Source: Oscillospiraceae bacterium
GTDB lineage: Bacteria; Bacillota; Clostridia; Oscillospirales; Acutalibacteraceae
NCBI GenBank assembly: GCA_015065875.1
Contig: SVPK01000007.1
Span: forward strand, 1 to 39,903
DNA: 39,903 bases
Direction: 5' to 3'
This document shows positions 19,031 to 28,477 of the stretch, one piece after another (the first letter of the stretch is position 1; every line of letters begins with the position of its first letter). Below the pieces are notes generated by a model. It worked only from the letters and a program-made list of their open reading frames with translations. It made no database searches and was not told where the DNA came from. Made by a program: the position numbers and the translations under genes.

Positions 19031-19585
19031 ATGGATACTATTTTACTCACTTGTGAAGAAAAAATGGAAAAAACTCTTGTTGCGCTTGATGGCAATTTTG
19101 CAACCGTTCGTGCAGGAAGAGCAAACCCCTCGATTCTCGACCGTATTCAGGTTGAATATTATGGCTGCCCGACTCCGCTTAACCAGATGGCTTCCATCTC
19201 GGTTCCGGAGCCCCGCCTCCTTCAGATTCAGCCCTATGATGCTTCAACCCTAAAGGAGATTGAAAAAGCAATCAATACCTCCGATATCGGCATTAATCCT
19301 AACAACGATGGTCGCGTTATCCGTCTTGTTTTCCCGCCGCTAACCGAGGAGCGCCGCCGCGAGCTTGCAAAGGATGTTCGCAAAATGGCAGAGGATGGCA
19401 AGGTTGCAATCCGTTCTATTCGCCGCGATGGTATTGAAAAGATAAAGGCTATGAGAAAAGCCAACGAAATAACCGAGGATGACCAGGCTGCAGGCGAGAA
19501 GGATATGCAGGATTTAACCGATAAGTTCTGCAAGAAAATCGATGTTGCCGCCGAGAAAAAGGAAAAAGAAATATTAGAAATATAA
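19031..19585 (+). CDS. frr: Ribosome recycling factor
   Basis: TVRAGRANPSILDRIQVEYYG and PLTEERRRELAKDVRKMAEDGKVAIRSIRRD. Confidence 0.99.
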   Translation: MDTILLTCEEKMEKTLVALDGNFATVRAGRANPSILDRIQVEYYGCPTPLNQMASISVPEPRLLQIQPYDASTLKEIEKAINTSDIGINPNNDGRVIRLVFPPLTEERRRELAKDVRKMAEDGKVAIRSIRRDGIEKIKAMRKANEITEDDQAAGEKDMQDLTDKFCKKIDVAAEKKEKEILEI

Positions 19586-19590
19586 CTAAA

Positions 19591-19627
19591 AGCCCCATCG
19601 GATGGTAATCGTCCGGTGGGTTTTTGG
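19591..19627 (+). terminator. Terminator-like hairpin between frr and uppS
   Basis: CCCATCGGA/TCCGGTGGG then TTTTTGG. Confidence 0.55.
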
Positions 19628-19639
19628 GAGTGGGAGAAT

Positions 19640-20353
19640 ATGTCACTTTTTAAGAAGAAAAAGTCCGATAGAATTTTGCCGCAGCATGTTGCCATAATTA
19701 TGGATGGCAACGGCCGATGGGCAAAAAAGCGTCACCTGCCGAGAACCGCAGGTCATGCCGCGGGCTCAAAAACCTTTAAGGATATTGCGCGCTATGCCAA
19801 TAAAATAGGCATAAAATATATGACCGTTTATGCCTTCTCAACCGAAAATTGGAAGCGCCCGCAGGCCGAGGTTGATAATATTATGGGTATCCTTCGTCAG
19901 TATTTAAAGGATACCGACCAATTTAAACATGAAAATATTAAGCTTCAGTTCATAGGCGGCAGAGAGCGCCTGCCTGAGGATATCAGAGAGCTTATGGCCA
20001 AGGCCGAGGAGGATTCCAAGGATTTCACCGGAATGCATCTTAATATCGCCGTTAACTATGGCGGTCGCGATGAGATAGTTACCGCGGTTAAAAAAATAAT
20101 CGCCGCCGGAACAAAGCCCGAGAATGTAACCGATGAGCTTATATCGAAAAACCTCTATACCGCAGGCCAACCCGACCCCGATTTTATAATTCGTCCGAGC
20201 GGGGAATACCGCCTCTCGAATTATCTTATTTGGCAGTCGGCCTATGCCGAGTTTTGGTTTTCCGATGTTCTTTGGCCCGAGTTTGGCCCCCGCCATCTCG
20301 AGGAAGCGCTCGATAGCTTTAGCGATAGAAACCGTCGCTTTGGCGGAGTATAA
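19640..20353 (+). CDS. uppS: Isoprenyl transferase (undecaprenyl diphosphate synthase)
   Basis: HVAIIMDGNGRWAKKR, FSTENWKRP, RPSGEYRLSNYLIWQ. Confidence 0.98.
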   Translation: MSLFKKKKSDRILPQHVAIIMDGNGRWAKKRHLPRTAGHAAGSKTFKDIARYANKIGIKYMTVYAFSTENWKRPQAEVDNIMGILRQYLKDTDQFKHENIKLQFIGGRERLPEDIRELMAKAEEDSKDFTGMHLNIAVNYGGRDEIVTAVKKIIAAGTKPENVTDELISKNLYTAGQPDPDFIIRPSGEYRLSNYLIWQSAYAEFWFSDVLWPEFGPRHLEEALDSFSDRNRRFGGV

Positions 20354-20381
20354 AGCTCTTTGAAAGGAAGTTTAATGCCTT

Positions 20382-21212
20382 ATGAAAACAAGAATTATAT
20401 CCGGCGTTGTCGGAATTTTGCTTTTTGCGGGAATACTTATTTTAAGCACTCCCATTGCCCTCGATAAATACTATCCTTGGATACTTACCGCCGCAGTAGC
20501 ATTGCTTGCGGCAATAGGTATTTGGGAGATTCTAAACAACACCAAGATAGTAAAAAATAAAATAATTTCCGGCCTTTCGGCGCTATTCGGCGCAGGCTCG
20601 GTGGTGCTCTTTTCGGGGAATTACGGCGAAAAAGCATTACTTGCATATTTTATATATCTTGCAGTTTTGTTAACCCTTTCGCTCTTTATCCATGATAAAA
20701 CCTCGCCGGCCGAACTTGCGGCGGCGCAGGCATATACTCTTTTTATTTCCTTCTCCTTCGCAAGCATATTGAGATTGCTTGGCGGATATGGAATGTTTGC
20801 CTTTATTCTTATATTTATTTTTGCCTGGGCGAGCGATACATTTGCATACTTTAGCGGAGTATTTCTCGGCAAGCATAAGCTCTGTCCTGCGCTCAGTCCC
20901 AAGAAGACGGTTGAAGGCGCAATAGGCGGAATAGTTGGTTGTATGATAGCGGTTGCCGTTGCCTGCATTATAAACGATATTTCCCTCGGCGATAAAACCT
21001 TCTGGGCGCTAACCCTTTCAACCCCGATTTTCTCTATTATGGGAATGGTTGGCGATATAAGCGCCTCTTATATAAAGCGCCATGCGGGAATTAAGGATTA
21101 TGGCAATCTTATGCCGGGTCATGGCGGTGTTCTTGACCGTTTTGATAGTGTTTTGCTTATTGCCCCGGTTTTCTATTCATTACTTCGGTTCTTCCCGACT
21201 ATAATGTTATAA
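20382..21212 (+). CDS. cdsA: Phosphatidate cytidylyltransferase
   Basis: C-terminal SxxKRxxxxKDxxxxxPGHGGxxDRxD-type signature (SYIKRHAGIKDYGNLMPGHGGVLDRFD). Confidence 0.97.
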   Translation: MKTRIISGVVGILLFAGILILSTPIALDKYYPWILTAAVALLAAIGIWEILNNTKIVKNKIISGLSALFGAGSVVLFSGNYGEKALLAYFIYLAVLLTLSLFIHDKTSPAELAAAQAYTLFISFSFASILRLLGGYGMFAFILIFIFAWASDTFAYFSGVFLGKHKLCPALSPKKTVEGAIGGIVGCMIAVAVACIINDISLGDKTFWALTLSTPIFSIMGMVGDISASYIKRHAGIKDYGNLMPGHGGVLDRFDSVLLIAPVFYSLLRFFPTIML

Positions 21213-21226
21213 TATAGGAGCAAAAA

Positions 21227-22369
21227 ATGAAAACGATATCTATATTGGGCTCAACCGGCTCGATTGGAACACAGGCTCTTGAGGTCGCAAAAGCGGGTAA
21301 TATGCGTGTTGCCGCGATTGCGGCGGGCCGAAATATTGATTTGCTCGAAGCCCAAGCGCGAGAGTTTTGTCCCGACTTGGTTGCGGTTTTTGATACTGCT
21401 TTGGCAGAAAAACTAAAGGATAAATTATCCGATACCTCGATTCGCGTTTTGGCGGGTGAGGAGGGCGTTCTCGCCGCCGCAACCCACCCCGATGCCCAAA
21501 TCGTTCTTAATGCGATAGTAGGCATAGCGGGTCTTCGTTCAACCATGGCAATAATCGAGGCGGGCAAAACCTTGGCGCTTGCCAATAAGGAGTCGCTTGT
21601 AACTGCGGGCGAGCTCGTTATGGCGGCGGCAAAGAAAAAGGGAGTCAGTATTCTTCCCGTTGATAGCGAGCATTCGGCGATTTTCCAAAGCCTTCAGGGT
21701 GTTCCCGAGGGCTCTCTCCAAAAAATTCTTTTAACCGCTTCGGGCGGCCCCTTCTTTGGAAAAACCAGGGCAGAGCTCGAAAAGGTTACTCTTGAGGACG
21801 CTCTTAAGCATCCTAATTGGAGTATGGGTCAAAAAATAACCATCGATAGCGCAACGCTGATGAATAAGGGCCTCGAGGTTATCGAGGCGGCGCATCTTTT
21901 CTCTGTTTCGGCAGATGATATAGAGGTATTGGTTCATCGCCAGAGCATAATTCATTCGGCGGTTGAACTGCGCGATGGCGCCGTAATAGCCCAACTCGGA
22001 ACCGCAGATATGCGCCTTCCGATTCAGTATGCGATAACCTACCCGGAGCGCCTTCCGTGTCCCTGCGGCAGATTATCCTTGGCCGAGATAGGCTCGCTTA
22101 CCTTTGCCCATCCCGATACCGAAACCTTTGAGTGTCTTGCTTTATGTATCGAGGCTTCGCGAAAGGGCGGATTAAAGGCGGCGGCAGTAAACGGCGCAAA
22201 CGAAGCCGCAGTTGCCCTGTTTTTAGAAAAGAAAATTAAATTCCTCGATATCCCGCGCCTTGTTCGTTTGGCATATGAGGCGCAACCCGATGTTGATAGC
22301 TTTACTATCGAAGATGTCTTTGAGGCCGATAAGGCAGCGCGCGAAATTGTTCTTAAAAATTATAAGTAG
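21227..22369 (+). CDS. dxr: 1-deoxy-D-xylulose-5-phosphate reductoisomerase
   Basis: ISILGSTGSIGTQAL, ANKESLV, PVDSEHSAIFQSL, LTASGGPF. Confidence 0.99.
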   Translation: MKTISILGSTGSIGTQALEVAKAGNMRVAAIAAGRNIDLLEAQAREFCPDLVAVFDTALAEKLKDKLSDTSIRVLAGEEGVLAAATHPDAQIVLNAIVGIAGLRSTMAIIEAGKTLALANKESLVTAGELVMAAAKKKGVSILPVDSEHSAIFQSLQGVPEGSLQKILLTASGGPFFGKTRAELEKVTLEDALKHPNWSMGQKITIDSATLMNKGLEVIEAAHLFSVSADDIEVLVHRQSIIHSAVELRDGAVIAQLGTADMRLPIQYAITYPERLPCPCGRLSLAEIGSLTFAHPDTETFECLALCIEASRKGGLKAAAVNGANEAAVALFLEKKIKFLDIPRLVRLAYEAQPDVDSFTIEDVFEADKAAREIVLKNYK

Positions 22370-22377
22370 GTGATTTT

Positions 22378-23418
22378 ATCCTTTCCTTTCTTTCTTCCGT
22401 TTGGCCCTATGTTGTTGCGGTATTGATGTTTTTAATACTCGTTCTTATTCACGAGTTTGGCCATTTTATTGCCGCAAAGGCTATGGGTGTTCGTGTTAAT
22501 GAGTTCGCAATAGGCTTTGGACCGAAACTAGTGCGTTGGCGCTGGGGCGAAACAGAATATAAAATTAATCTTGTGCCATTCGGCGGCTATTGTGCAATGG
22601 AAGGCGAGGAGGAAGCAAGCGAGGATAGCCGTGCTTTTTGCAATAAAAAGGCGTGGCGACGCGCTATTGTTATAGTCGCGGGTGCGGTTTTTAATATTAT
22701 CCTCGGCTTCATAATCATAGGAGCAACCCTTCTTCCGAAGGAGCGCTTTGCAACAACCGTTGTTGCCGAATTTTCCGAAGAGGCAATAAGTAATCAAAGC
22801 GGCCTTGCGGTTGGCGATGAGATAATCGAGGTTGATGGTCGTCGCGTTTTTACAACCATTGACCTTGGCTATATGTTTACAGGAATAAAGGGAAATACGG
22901 TTGACCTAACCGTATTGCGAAACGGCAACGAGGTCTTTCTCGATGATGTTGAATTTAAAACAACGCAGGTTGACGGAATCAATGTAATCAAGAATGACTT
23001 TTGGGTTGCCCCGCAGGCAAAAACCTTCGGAACGGTTATAAGCCAAACCTTTAAAACGGGTCTTTCCTATGGTAGAGTCGTTTGGTTTTCGCTGGTCGAC
23101 CTCATAACGGGCAAATATGGTATATCTGCCGTATCGGGTCCCGTTGGGGTAACCGAGGTTATAGGCTCGGCGGCAAAGCAGAGTCTTTCTAACATTTGGC
23201 CCATTATGGCGCTTATAACCATAAACCTGGGTATATTTAATCTTTTGCCCTTGCCCGCGCTCGATGGCGGCAGGCTATTATTTATCCTAATTGAACTGAT
23301 TTTCAGAAAAAAGGTTCCCGAAAAATATGAATCCTTAATCCATGCGGCAGGCTTTATTTTGCTTATAGTTTTAATGTTGGCCATAACCGCAAAGGATATT
23401 TGGGCTTTGGTGGTGTAA
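22378..23418 (+). CDS. rseP: RIP metalloprotease RseP, site-2 protease; start proposed at ATC 22378 (first canonical start is TTG 22423)
   Basis: HEFGHF zinc motif, PDZ, NLLPLPALDGGR; AAGTAGGTGAT SD at 22364-22374 fits ATC 22378. Confidence 0.92.
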   Translation: MLSFLSSVWPYVVAVLMFLILVLIHEFGHFIAAKAMGVRVNEFAIGFGPKLVRWRWGETEYKINLVPFGGYCAMEGEEEASEDSRAFCNKKAWRRAIVIVAGAVFNIILGFIIIGATLLPKERFATTVVAEFSEEAISNQSGLAVGDEIIEVDGRRVFTTIDLGYMFTGIKGNTVDLTVLRNGNEVFLDDVEFKTTQVDGINVIKNDFWVAPQAKTFGTVISQTFKTGLSYGRVVWFSLVDLITGKYGISAVSGPVGVTEVIGSAAKQSLSNIWPIMALITINLGIFNLLPLPALDGGRLLFILIELIFRKKVPEKYESLIHAAGFILLIVLMLAITAKDIWALVV

Positions 23419-23421
23419 TTT

Positions 23422-24486
23422 ATGTATCTGCGAAAAACAACGCGACAGGTTAAAATAGGAAATAAACTTATGGGCGGCGGAGCCGATGTTCTTATTCAGT
23501 CGATGCTCAATGTTCCTGCCCATGATTTTGAAGGCAATATTGCACAAGCAAAGGCGCTTGAGGCCGCAGGCTGCGAGATAATCCGCGTTTCGGTTCCCGA
23601 TATCGAAACGGTAAAGCTTATCCCGCTTCTTAAGGATGCGGTTTCGGTTCCGATTGTTGCCGATATCCATTTTGACCATCGCTTGGCGCTCGAATCGGTT
23701 GCCGCGGGTGTTGATAAGGTTCGTATTAACCCCGGTAACATCGGCGAGGAGCAGAATGTGAAGAAGGTTGCCGATGCCTGTCGATGTGCGGGCGTTCCCA
23801 TCCGAATCGGGGTTAACTCCGGCTCGGTTGAAAAGGGAATACTCGCAAAGCATGGCGGACCTACTCCGGCCGCATTGGTCGAGAGCGGAAAATATCATAT
23901 CTCCTTACTCGAAAAATATGATTTTAACGATATAGTTTTATCGCTAAAATCCTCCGATACTCAAACTATGTATGATACCTATGTTTTAGCCGCCGAAACG
24001 GTTCCGTATCCGCTCCATCTCGGCGTTACCGAGGCGGGAACGGCGCATATGGGTCTTGTTCGCTCGGCCGCCGGCATAGGAGGACTTTTGCTTCGCGGTA
24101 TAGGTGATACCATTCGTGTTTCCCTAACCGATGACCCCGTAAAAGAAATCGCGGCCGCGAAGGATATTTTATCTGCAACAGGTGTTAGATGCGAGGGCGC
24201 TCGCATAGTTTCTTGTCCTACCTGCGGCAGAACCAAGGTTAACCTTATAGAACTTGCAAACGAAGCCGAGAAGGCGCTTGCAGGCTTTACTAAAAATATA
24301 ACCGTTGCAATAATGGGTTGCGCCGTTAATGGCCCCGGCGAGGCGCGCGAAGCCGATATCGGTATCGCGGGCGGCGATGGTTGCGGTCTTATCTTTAAAA
24401 AGGGTGAGATTATCAGAAAGGTTCCGCAGGATGAGCTTTTTGCGGAGCTTATGAAAGAAATTAAGAATGAATATGGTGAATGGTAA
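23422..24486 (+). CDS. ispG: (E)-4-hydroxy-3-methylbut-2-enyl-diphosphate synthase
   Basis: IQSMLNVPAHD, RINPGNIG, CPTCGRT and MGCAVNGPGE Fe-S motifs. Confidence 0.98.
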   Translation: MYLRKTTRQVKIGNKLMGGGADVLIQSMLNVPAHDFEGNIAQAKALEAAGCEIIRVSVPDIETVKLIPLLKDAVSVPIVADIHFDHRLALESVAAGVDKVRINPGNIGEEQNVKKVADACRCAGVPIRIGVNSGSVEKGILAKHGGPTPAALVESGKYHISLLEKYDFNDIVLSLKSSDTQTMYDTYVLAAETVPYPLHLGVTEAGTAHMGLVRSAAGIGGLLLRGIGDTIRVSLTDDPVKEIAAAKDILSATGVRCEGARIVSCPTCGRTKVNLIELANEAEKALAGFTKNITVAIMGCAVNGPGEAREADIGIAGGDGCGLIFKKGEIIRKVPQDELFAELMKEIKNEYGEW

Positions 24487-27400
24487 ATGCCAAACAGTAG
24501 TTTTATAAATATATTCGGCGATTATCTGTCCTCCGAACTGAAATCGGCTTTGCCGAGCGGTGAGGTGGGGGAGTGCTCATTATCGCTTGAGGAGCGCTCC
24601 TTAAGGCTTTCGGTCGCCTTTGAGGATTACATACCATATAGAACAATACTCGAAACCGAATCCTCAATTAAGAGAGTTTTATCGCTTGAGAGTCTTGATT
24701 TTAAGTATTCTTTTCCGAAGGAGTGCTTAAATCTTGATGCGCTTGTTGATTTGAGCAGTGTTATTAAGAGCAAGAATGCGGCATATAACGGATATTTTAA
24801 CGGTGCCGAATATTCTTATGAAGGCATATTCTTTAATATAGTTTTAAAATTCGGCGGTCTTTCGGCTGTTAAAGGCTTGCATTTCGATGTTGAACTTAAA
24901 AAGCTTGTAAAGGAGCTTTTCGCGGTTGATATCGAGGTAGTGATTTCGGGCGAGGAGGCTCTTTCTGCCCCCGAAACCCCCGAGGCTCCGATAAGCGCAC
25001 CCCCGCGCCCCGAAAAACCTGCTCAAAAGCCTGCGGCGCCCGTAGAGTCAAAGCCTAAAAAGGTGTTTAGCGGAAAACCGGCCGATGGGCTTCCCGTCTA
25101 TCTTGAGAGCGCCGAGCTTTTTTATGGACGAGCCCTCGACCGTAAGGTAAAGCCGCTATCCGAATATATCCCGCTCGGCAGTCCCGATGCGCAGGCCAAG
25201 TTCTGCGGATGGGGAAGGGTGTTTGAGGTTGATTCTCGAACAGTTAACACCAAGCGCGGCCCCATGGTTAGCTGTAAATTCTGCTTTAGCGATAATACCA
25301 ATTCGCTCGAAGCAAGTCTATTTATAGATGCAAAGCGCAAAGAGGAGATAAAGCCGCTTTCGAACGGCGCAGTTTTGCTTGTTAACGGAACCTATGAATA
25401 CGACCGTTGGATGGATAGCTTCATAGTTAAGGTATCCGCGCTTGCAACGCTTGAGGAATATTTCCCCAAGGATGAAGCCGAGCATAAAAGAATCGAGCTT
25501 CATTGCCATACCAATATGTCGGCCAAGGATGCAGTAAGCTCGGCAGGCGATATAATTAAGCATGCCGCCAAGTTGGGTCACAGTGCAATCGCAATAACCG
25601 ACCATGGCGTTGTTCAGGCTTATCCCGCCGCCGCGGCCGCAGTTAAAAAATTGCGTAAGGCAGGCAAGGATTTTAAGGTTATATACGGCGTTGAGGGCTA
25701 TTTGGTTGACGATGAAAAATATGACCTCTCCAAAATGAATTCAAAAGAAATCGGTAAGCTTCGCCGCCATATAATAATGTTGGTTAAGGACTTTACCGGT
25801 CTTAAAAACCTATATAAGCTGGTATCCGAGGCGCATTTAAACGATTTCCATGGTCGCCCCTGCACCCTGCGAAGCAAGCTTAAAGCCCATCGCGAGGGTC
25901 TTATTGTAGGAAGTGCCTGCGAGGCGGGCGAGTTTTATACCGCGATTATCGATGGTAAAACCGATGAAGAGCTTTGTGAGATAGCGAGATTTTATGATTA
26001 TCTCGAAATCCAACCGGTAGGCAACAACGAGTTTATGATTCGTGCTTCGGCCGAACCCGACCATGTTGATAAGCGTAGCGGCGCAGTAACGCCTAACCGC
26101 TTCCGCCGCGTTACCTCGTTTGATGTTATTCGTGATTTCAACCGTAAGGTTGTTGAAATAGCCGATAAGGTTGGTCTCCCCGTTGTTGCAACGGGCGACG
26201 TTCACTTCCTCAAAAAAGAGGATGAGGTAATAAGAAAGATATTGCTTGCGGGTCAGGGCTTTGATGATTTTGACCATCAGGCACCCCTTTGGTTGCATAC
26301 AACGGCCGAAATGCTTGAGGAGTTTTCCTATTTTGGTGACCGCGCCGAAGAATTTGTTGTTACCAATCCTGCCAAGATAAATGAAATGATAAGCGGCGAT
26401 ATAATTCCCGTTCCCGATGGAAATTATCCGCCGGTTATTGAGGGCTCGGATGATGAGCTTCGCGATATCTGTCGCAAGCGCGCCCGCGCTATGTATGGCG
26501 ACCCATTGCCCCCGTATGTTGAGGAGCGCCTTGAAAAGGAATTAAACGGTATTATTAACAACGGATATTCTATAATGTATATGTCGGCTCAACGATTGGT
26601 TAAATACAGCGAGGATAACGGCTATCTTGTTGGAAGCCGTGGTTCGGTTGGTTCATCCTTCGTTGCAACCATGGCGGGTATATCCGAGGTGAACCCGCTT
26701 GCGCCGCATTATTACTGTCCCGAATGTCAGTATAATGAGTTTTTCCTAAAAGGCGAGGTAGGCTCAGGCTTTGATTTGCCCGAAAAGAATTGCCCAAAAT
26801 GCGGGGCGCCGCTATTGCGCGATGGTCATGATATCCCGTTTGAAACCTTCCTTGGCTTTAAGGGCGATAAGGTTCCTGATATCGACCTTAACTTCTCGGA
26901 TGAATTCCAATCCGAGGTTCAAAAATATACCGAGCAGCTTTTCGGTCGCGAGAATGTTTTCAAAGCGGGAACAATATCTACCATAGCCGAAAAAACCGCC
27001 TTCGGTTTTGCAAAGGCCTATGCCGAAAAGAAAAATATTGTTCTCAACAACGCGGAGCTTAAGCGCCTGGCAGGACTTCTCCGTGATAGCGAGGTTAAAT
27101 CAACAACCGGTCAGCACCCTGCGGGTATGATTGTTGTTCCCCGCGATAAAGAAATATATGATTTCTGCCCCATTCAGCACCCCGCCGATGATACCGAATC
27201 GGATATTATAACAACCCATTTCGATTTCCATTCGATTCATGATACCATCCTAAAGCTCGACGAGCTCGGTCACGTTGTTCCTACAACATATAAATATCTT
27301 GAGGAATTTTCGGGCATACCCGTAAACGCTGTTTCGATGAGTGACCCTGCGGTTTATTCGTTGTTTACCTCAACCGAGGCACTGGGCGTTACCCCTGAGG

Positions 27401-28326
27401 AGATTTTCTCCCAAAACGGAACCTTCTGTATTCCCGAATTCGGAACCGATTTCGTTCGCGGAATGCTTCTCGATTGCCGACCCAAGAACTTTGCCGACCT
27501 TTTGCAGATTTCGGGTCTGTCTCACGGAACCGATGTTTACCTCGGCAATGCGAAGGACCTTATCGATAAGGGAATCTGCACCATTTCGGAGGTTATCGGA
27601 ACCCGTGATAATATAATGGTATACCTTATTCATCAGGGCATCGAGAGCGGACTGGCCTTTAAAATAACCGAAACCGTTCGTAAGGGACTTATAGCAAAGG
27701 GTGCCGTTTCAATGGATGAATGGAACTCAATGACCGATGTTATGCGTGAGCATGGAGTTCCCGAATGGTATATTGAGAGCTGCGGAAAGATAAAATATAT
27801 GTTCCCCAAGGCCCATGCCGCAGCATATGTTATTTCTGCGCTTCGTCTTGCTTGGTATAAGGTTCATAAGCCTATTGAGTTTTATTGTGCCTTCTTTACC
27901 GCCCGTCCCGAAGATATCGAGGTTGAAACCGTTATGCGCGGCAAGGAGGCCGTGCGTCAAAGAATTGCATCCATTAAGGCAAAGGGTAAGGAAGCATCGG
28001 TTAAGGAAACCGATGTTCATAATAAGCTTCTTATTATAAATGAGATGTTGAGCCGCGGACTTGAGATACTGCCCATTGACCTCAAGAAATCTCATGCAAC
28101 CCGTTATGAACTTGAGGATGGGAAAATGCGCTTGCCGTTCTGCGCTCTTTCGGGCGTAGGCGATAAGGCGGCCGAAGCAATCTATGCCGCCGCGCAAGAA
28201 GGGGATTATATCTCGAAGGATGAGTTCCAAACCGCCGCAGGCGTTAGTAAAACCATTATCCAGACCCTTTCTGACATAGGCGCGCTGGGCGATTTGCCCG
28301 ATTCTAACCAAATGTCGTTCTTTTAA
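24487..28326 (+). CDS. polC: DNA polymerase III alpha subunit, PolC type, without the internal exonuclease domain
   Basis: PolC N-domain, OB fold, PHP (ELHCHTNMSAKDAVSS), GDKVPDIDLNFS catalytic motif, TTGQHPAGMIVVP, C-terminal HhH. Confidence 0.96.
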   Translation: MPNSSFINIFGDYLSSELKSALPSGEVGECSLSLEERSLRLSVAFEDYIPYRTILETESSIKRVLSLESLDFKYSFPKECLNLDALVDLSSVIKSKNAAYNGYFNGAEYSYEGIFFNIVLKFGGLSAVKGLHFDVELKKLVKELFAVDIEVVISGEEALSAPETPEAPISAPPRPEKPAQKPAAPVESKPKKVFSGKPADGLPVYLESAELFYGRALDRKVKPLSEYIPLGSPDAQAKFCGWGRVFEVDSRTVNTKRGPMVSCKFCFSDNTNSLEASLFIDAKRKEEIKPLSNGAVLLVNGTYEYDRWMDSFIVKVSALATLEEYFPKDEAEHKRIELHCHTNMSAKDAVSSAGDIIKHAAKLGHSAIAITDHGVVQAYPAAAAAVKKLRKAGKDFKVIYGVEGYLVDDEKYDLSKMNSKEIGKLRRHIIMLVKDFTGLKNLYKLVSEAHLNDFHGRPCTLRSKLKAHREGLIVGSACEAGEFYTAIIDGKTDEELCEIARFYDYLEIQPVGNNEFMIRASAEPDHVDKRSGAVTPNRFRRVTSFDVIRDFNRKVVEIADKVGLPVVATGDVHFLKKEDEVIRKILLAGQGFDDFDHQAPLWLHTTAEMLEEFSYFGDRAEEFVVTNPAKINEMISGDIIPVPDGNYPPVIEGSDDELRDICRKRARAMYGDPLPPYVEERLEKELNGIINNGYSIMYMSAQRLVKYSEDNGYLVGSRGSVGSSFVATMAGISEVNPLAPHYYCPECQYNEFFLKGEVGSGFDLPEKNCPKCGAPLLRDGHDIPFETFLGFKGDKVPDIDLNFSDEFQSEVQKYTEQLFGRENVFKAGTISTIAEKTAFGFAKAYAEKKNIVLNNAELKRLAGLLRDSEVKSTTGQHPAGMIVVPRDKEIYDFCPIQHPADDTESDIITTHFDFHSIHDTILKLDELGHVVPTTYKYLEEFSGIPVNAVSMSDPAVYSLFTSTEALGVTPEEIFSQNGTFCIPEFGTDFVRGMLLDCRPKNFADLLQISGLSHGTDVYLGNAKDLIDKGICTISEVIGTRDNIMVYLIHQGIESGLAFKITETVRKGLIAKGAVSMDEWNSMTDVMREHGVPEWYIESCGKIKYMFPKAHAAAYVISALRLAWYKVHKPIEFYCAFFTARPEDIEVETVMRGKEAVRQRIASIKAKGKEASVKETDVHNKLLIINEMLSRGLEILPIDLKKSHATRYELEDGKMRLPFCALSGVGDKAAEAIYAAAQEGDYISKDEFQTAAGVSKTIIQTLSDIGALGDLPDSNQMSFF

Positions 28327-28381
28327 TGTGCCTTTTAACTAATTAGCACATAATCAATGAATAACTTTTGGGCAAAATAAC

Positions 28382-28477
28382 AAAAATCAGTCCTAAAGGT
28401 TGCAATTTTGTAATAACTCGGTATAATAATAGTAACACGAGGTTACAAAATCGTAACTTTTTAAAGGACTGATTTTT
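28382..28477. repeat. Large imperfect inverted repeat around the M23 hydrolase promoter
   Basis: AAAAATCAGTCCT (28382-28394) / AGGACTGATTTTT (28465-28477), plus inner similarity around ATTTTGTAA. Confidence 0.8.
28400..28427 (+). promoter_or_regulatory. SigmaA-type promoter of the M23 hydrolase with WalR-like half-sites
   Basis: TTGCAA, 16 bp spacer, TATAAT; TGTWAH-like half-sites overlap and follow it. Confidence 0.6.

Noticed and set aside
27727-28311. 194-aa minus-strand ORF opposite polC
   Set aside because: Fully antisense to a confidently identified CDS, no recognisable domain or RBS; a shadow ORF from codon bias. The same applies to 34724-35290 (-), 30955-31497 (-), 23371-23898 (-), 10434-10955 (-) and similar.
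24487-28326. DnaE rather than PolC, which would explain the missing exonuclease
   Set aside because: The N-terminal OB-before-PHP order, the GDKVPDIDLNFS...GTISTIAEKTA motif and FDFHSIHDTILKLDELGH are PolC-type, and the ispG/rseP neighbourhood is the usual polC site.
28327-28365. ATGTGC...GCACAT hairpin after polC as a terminator
   Set aside because: Only a 6-bp stem with a long loop and no T tract.
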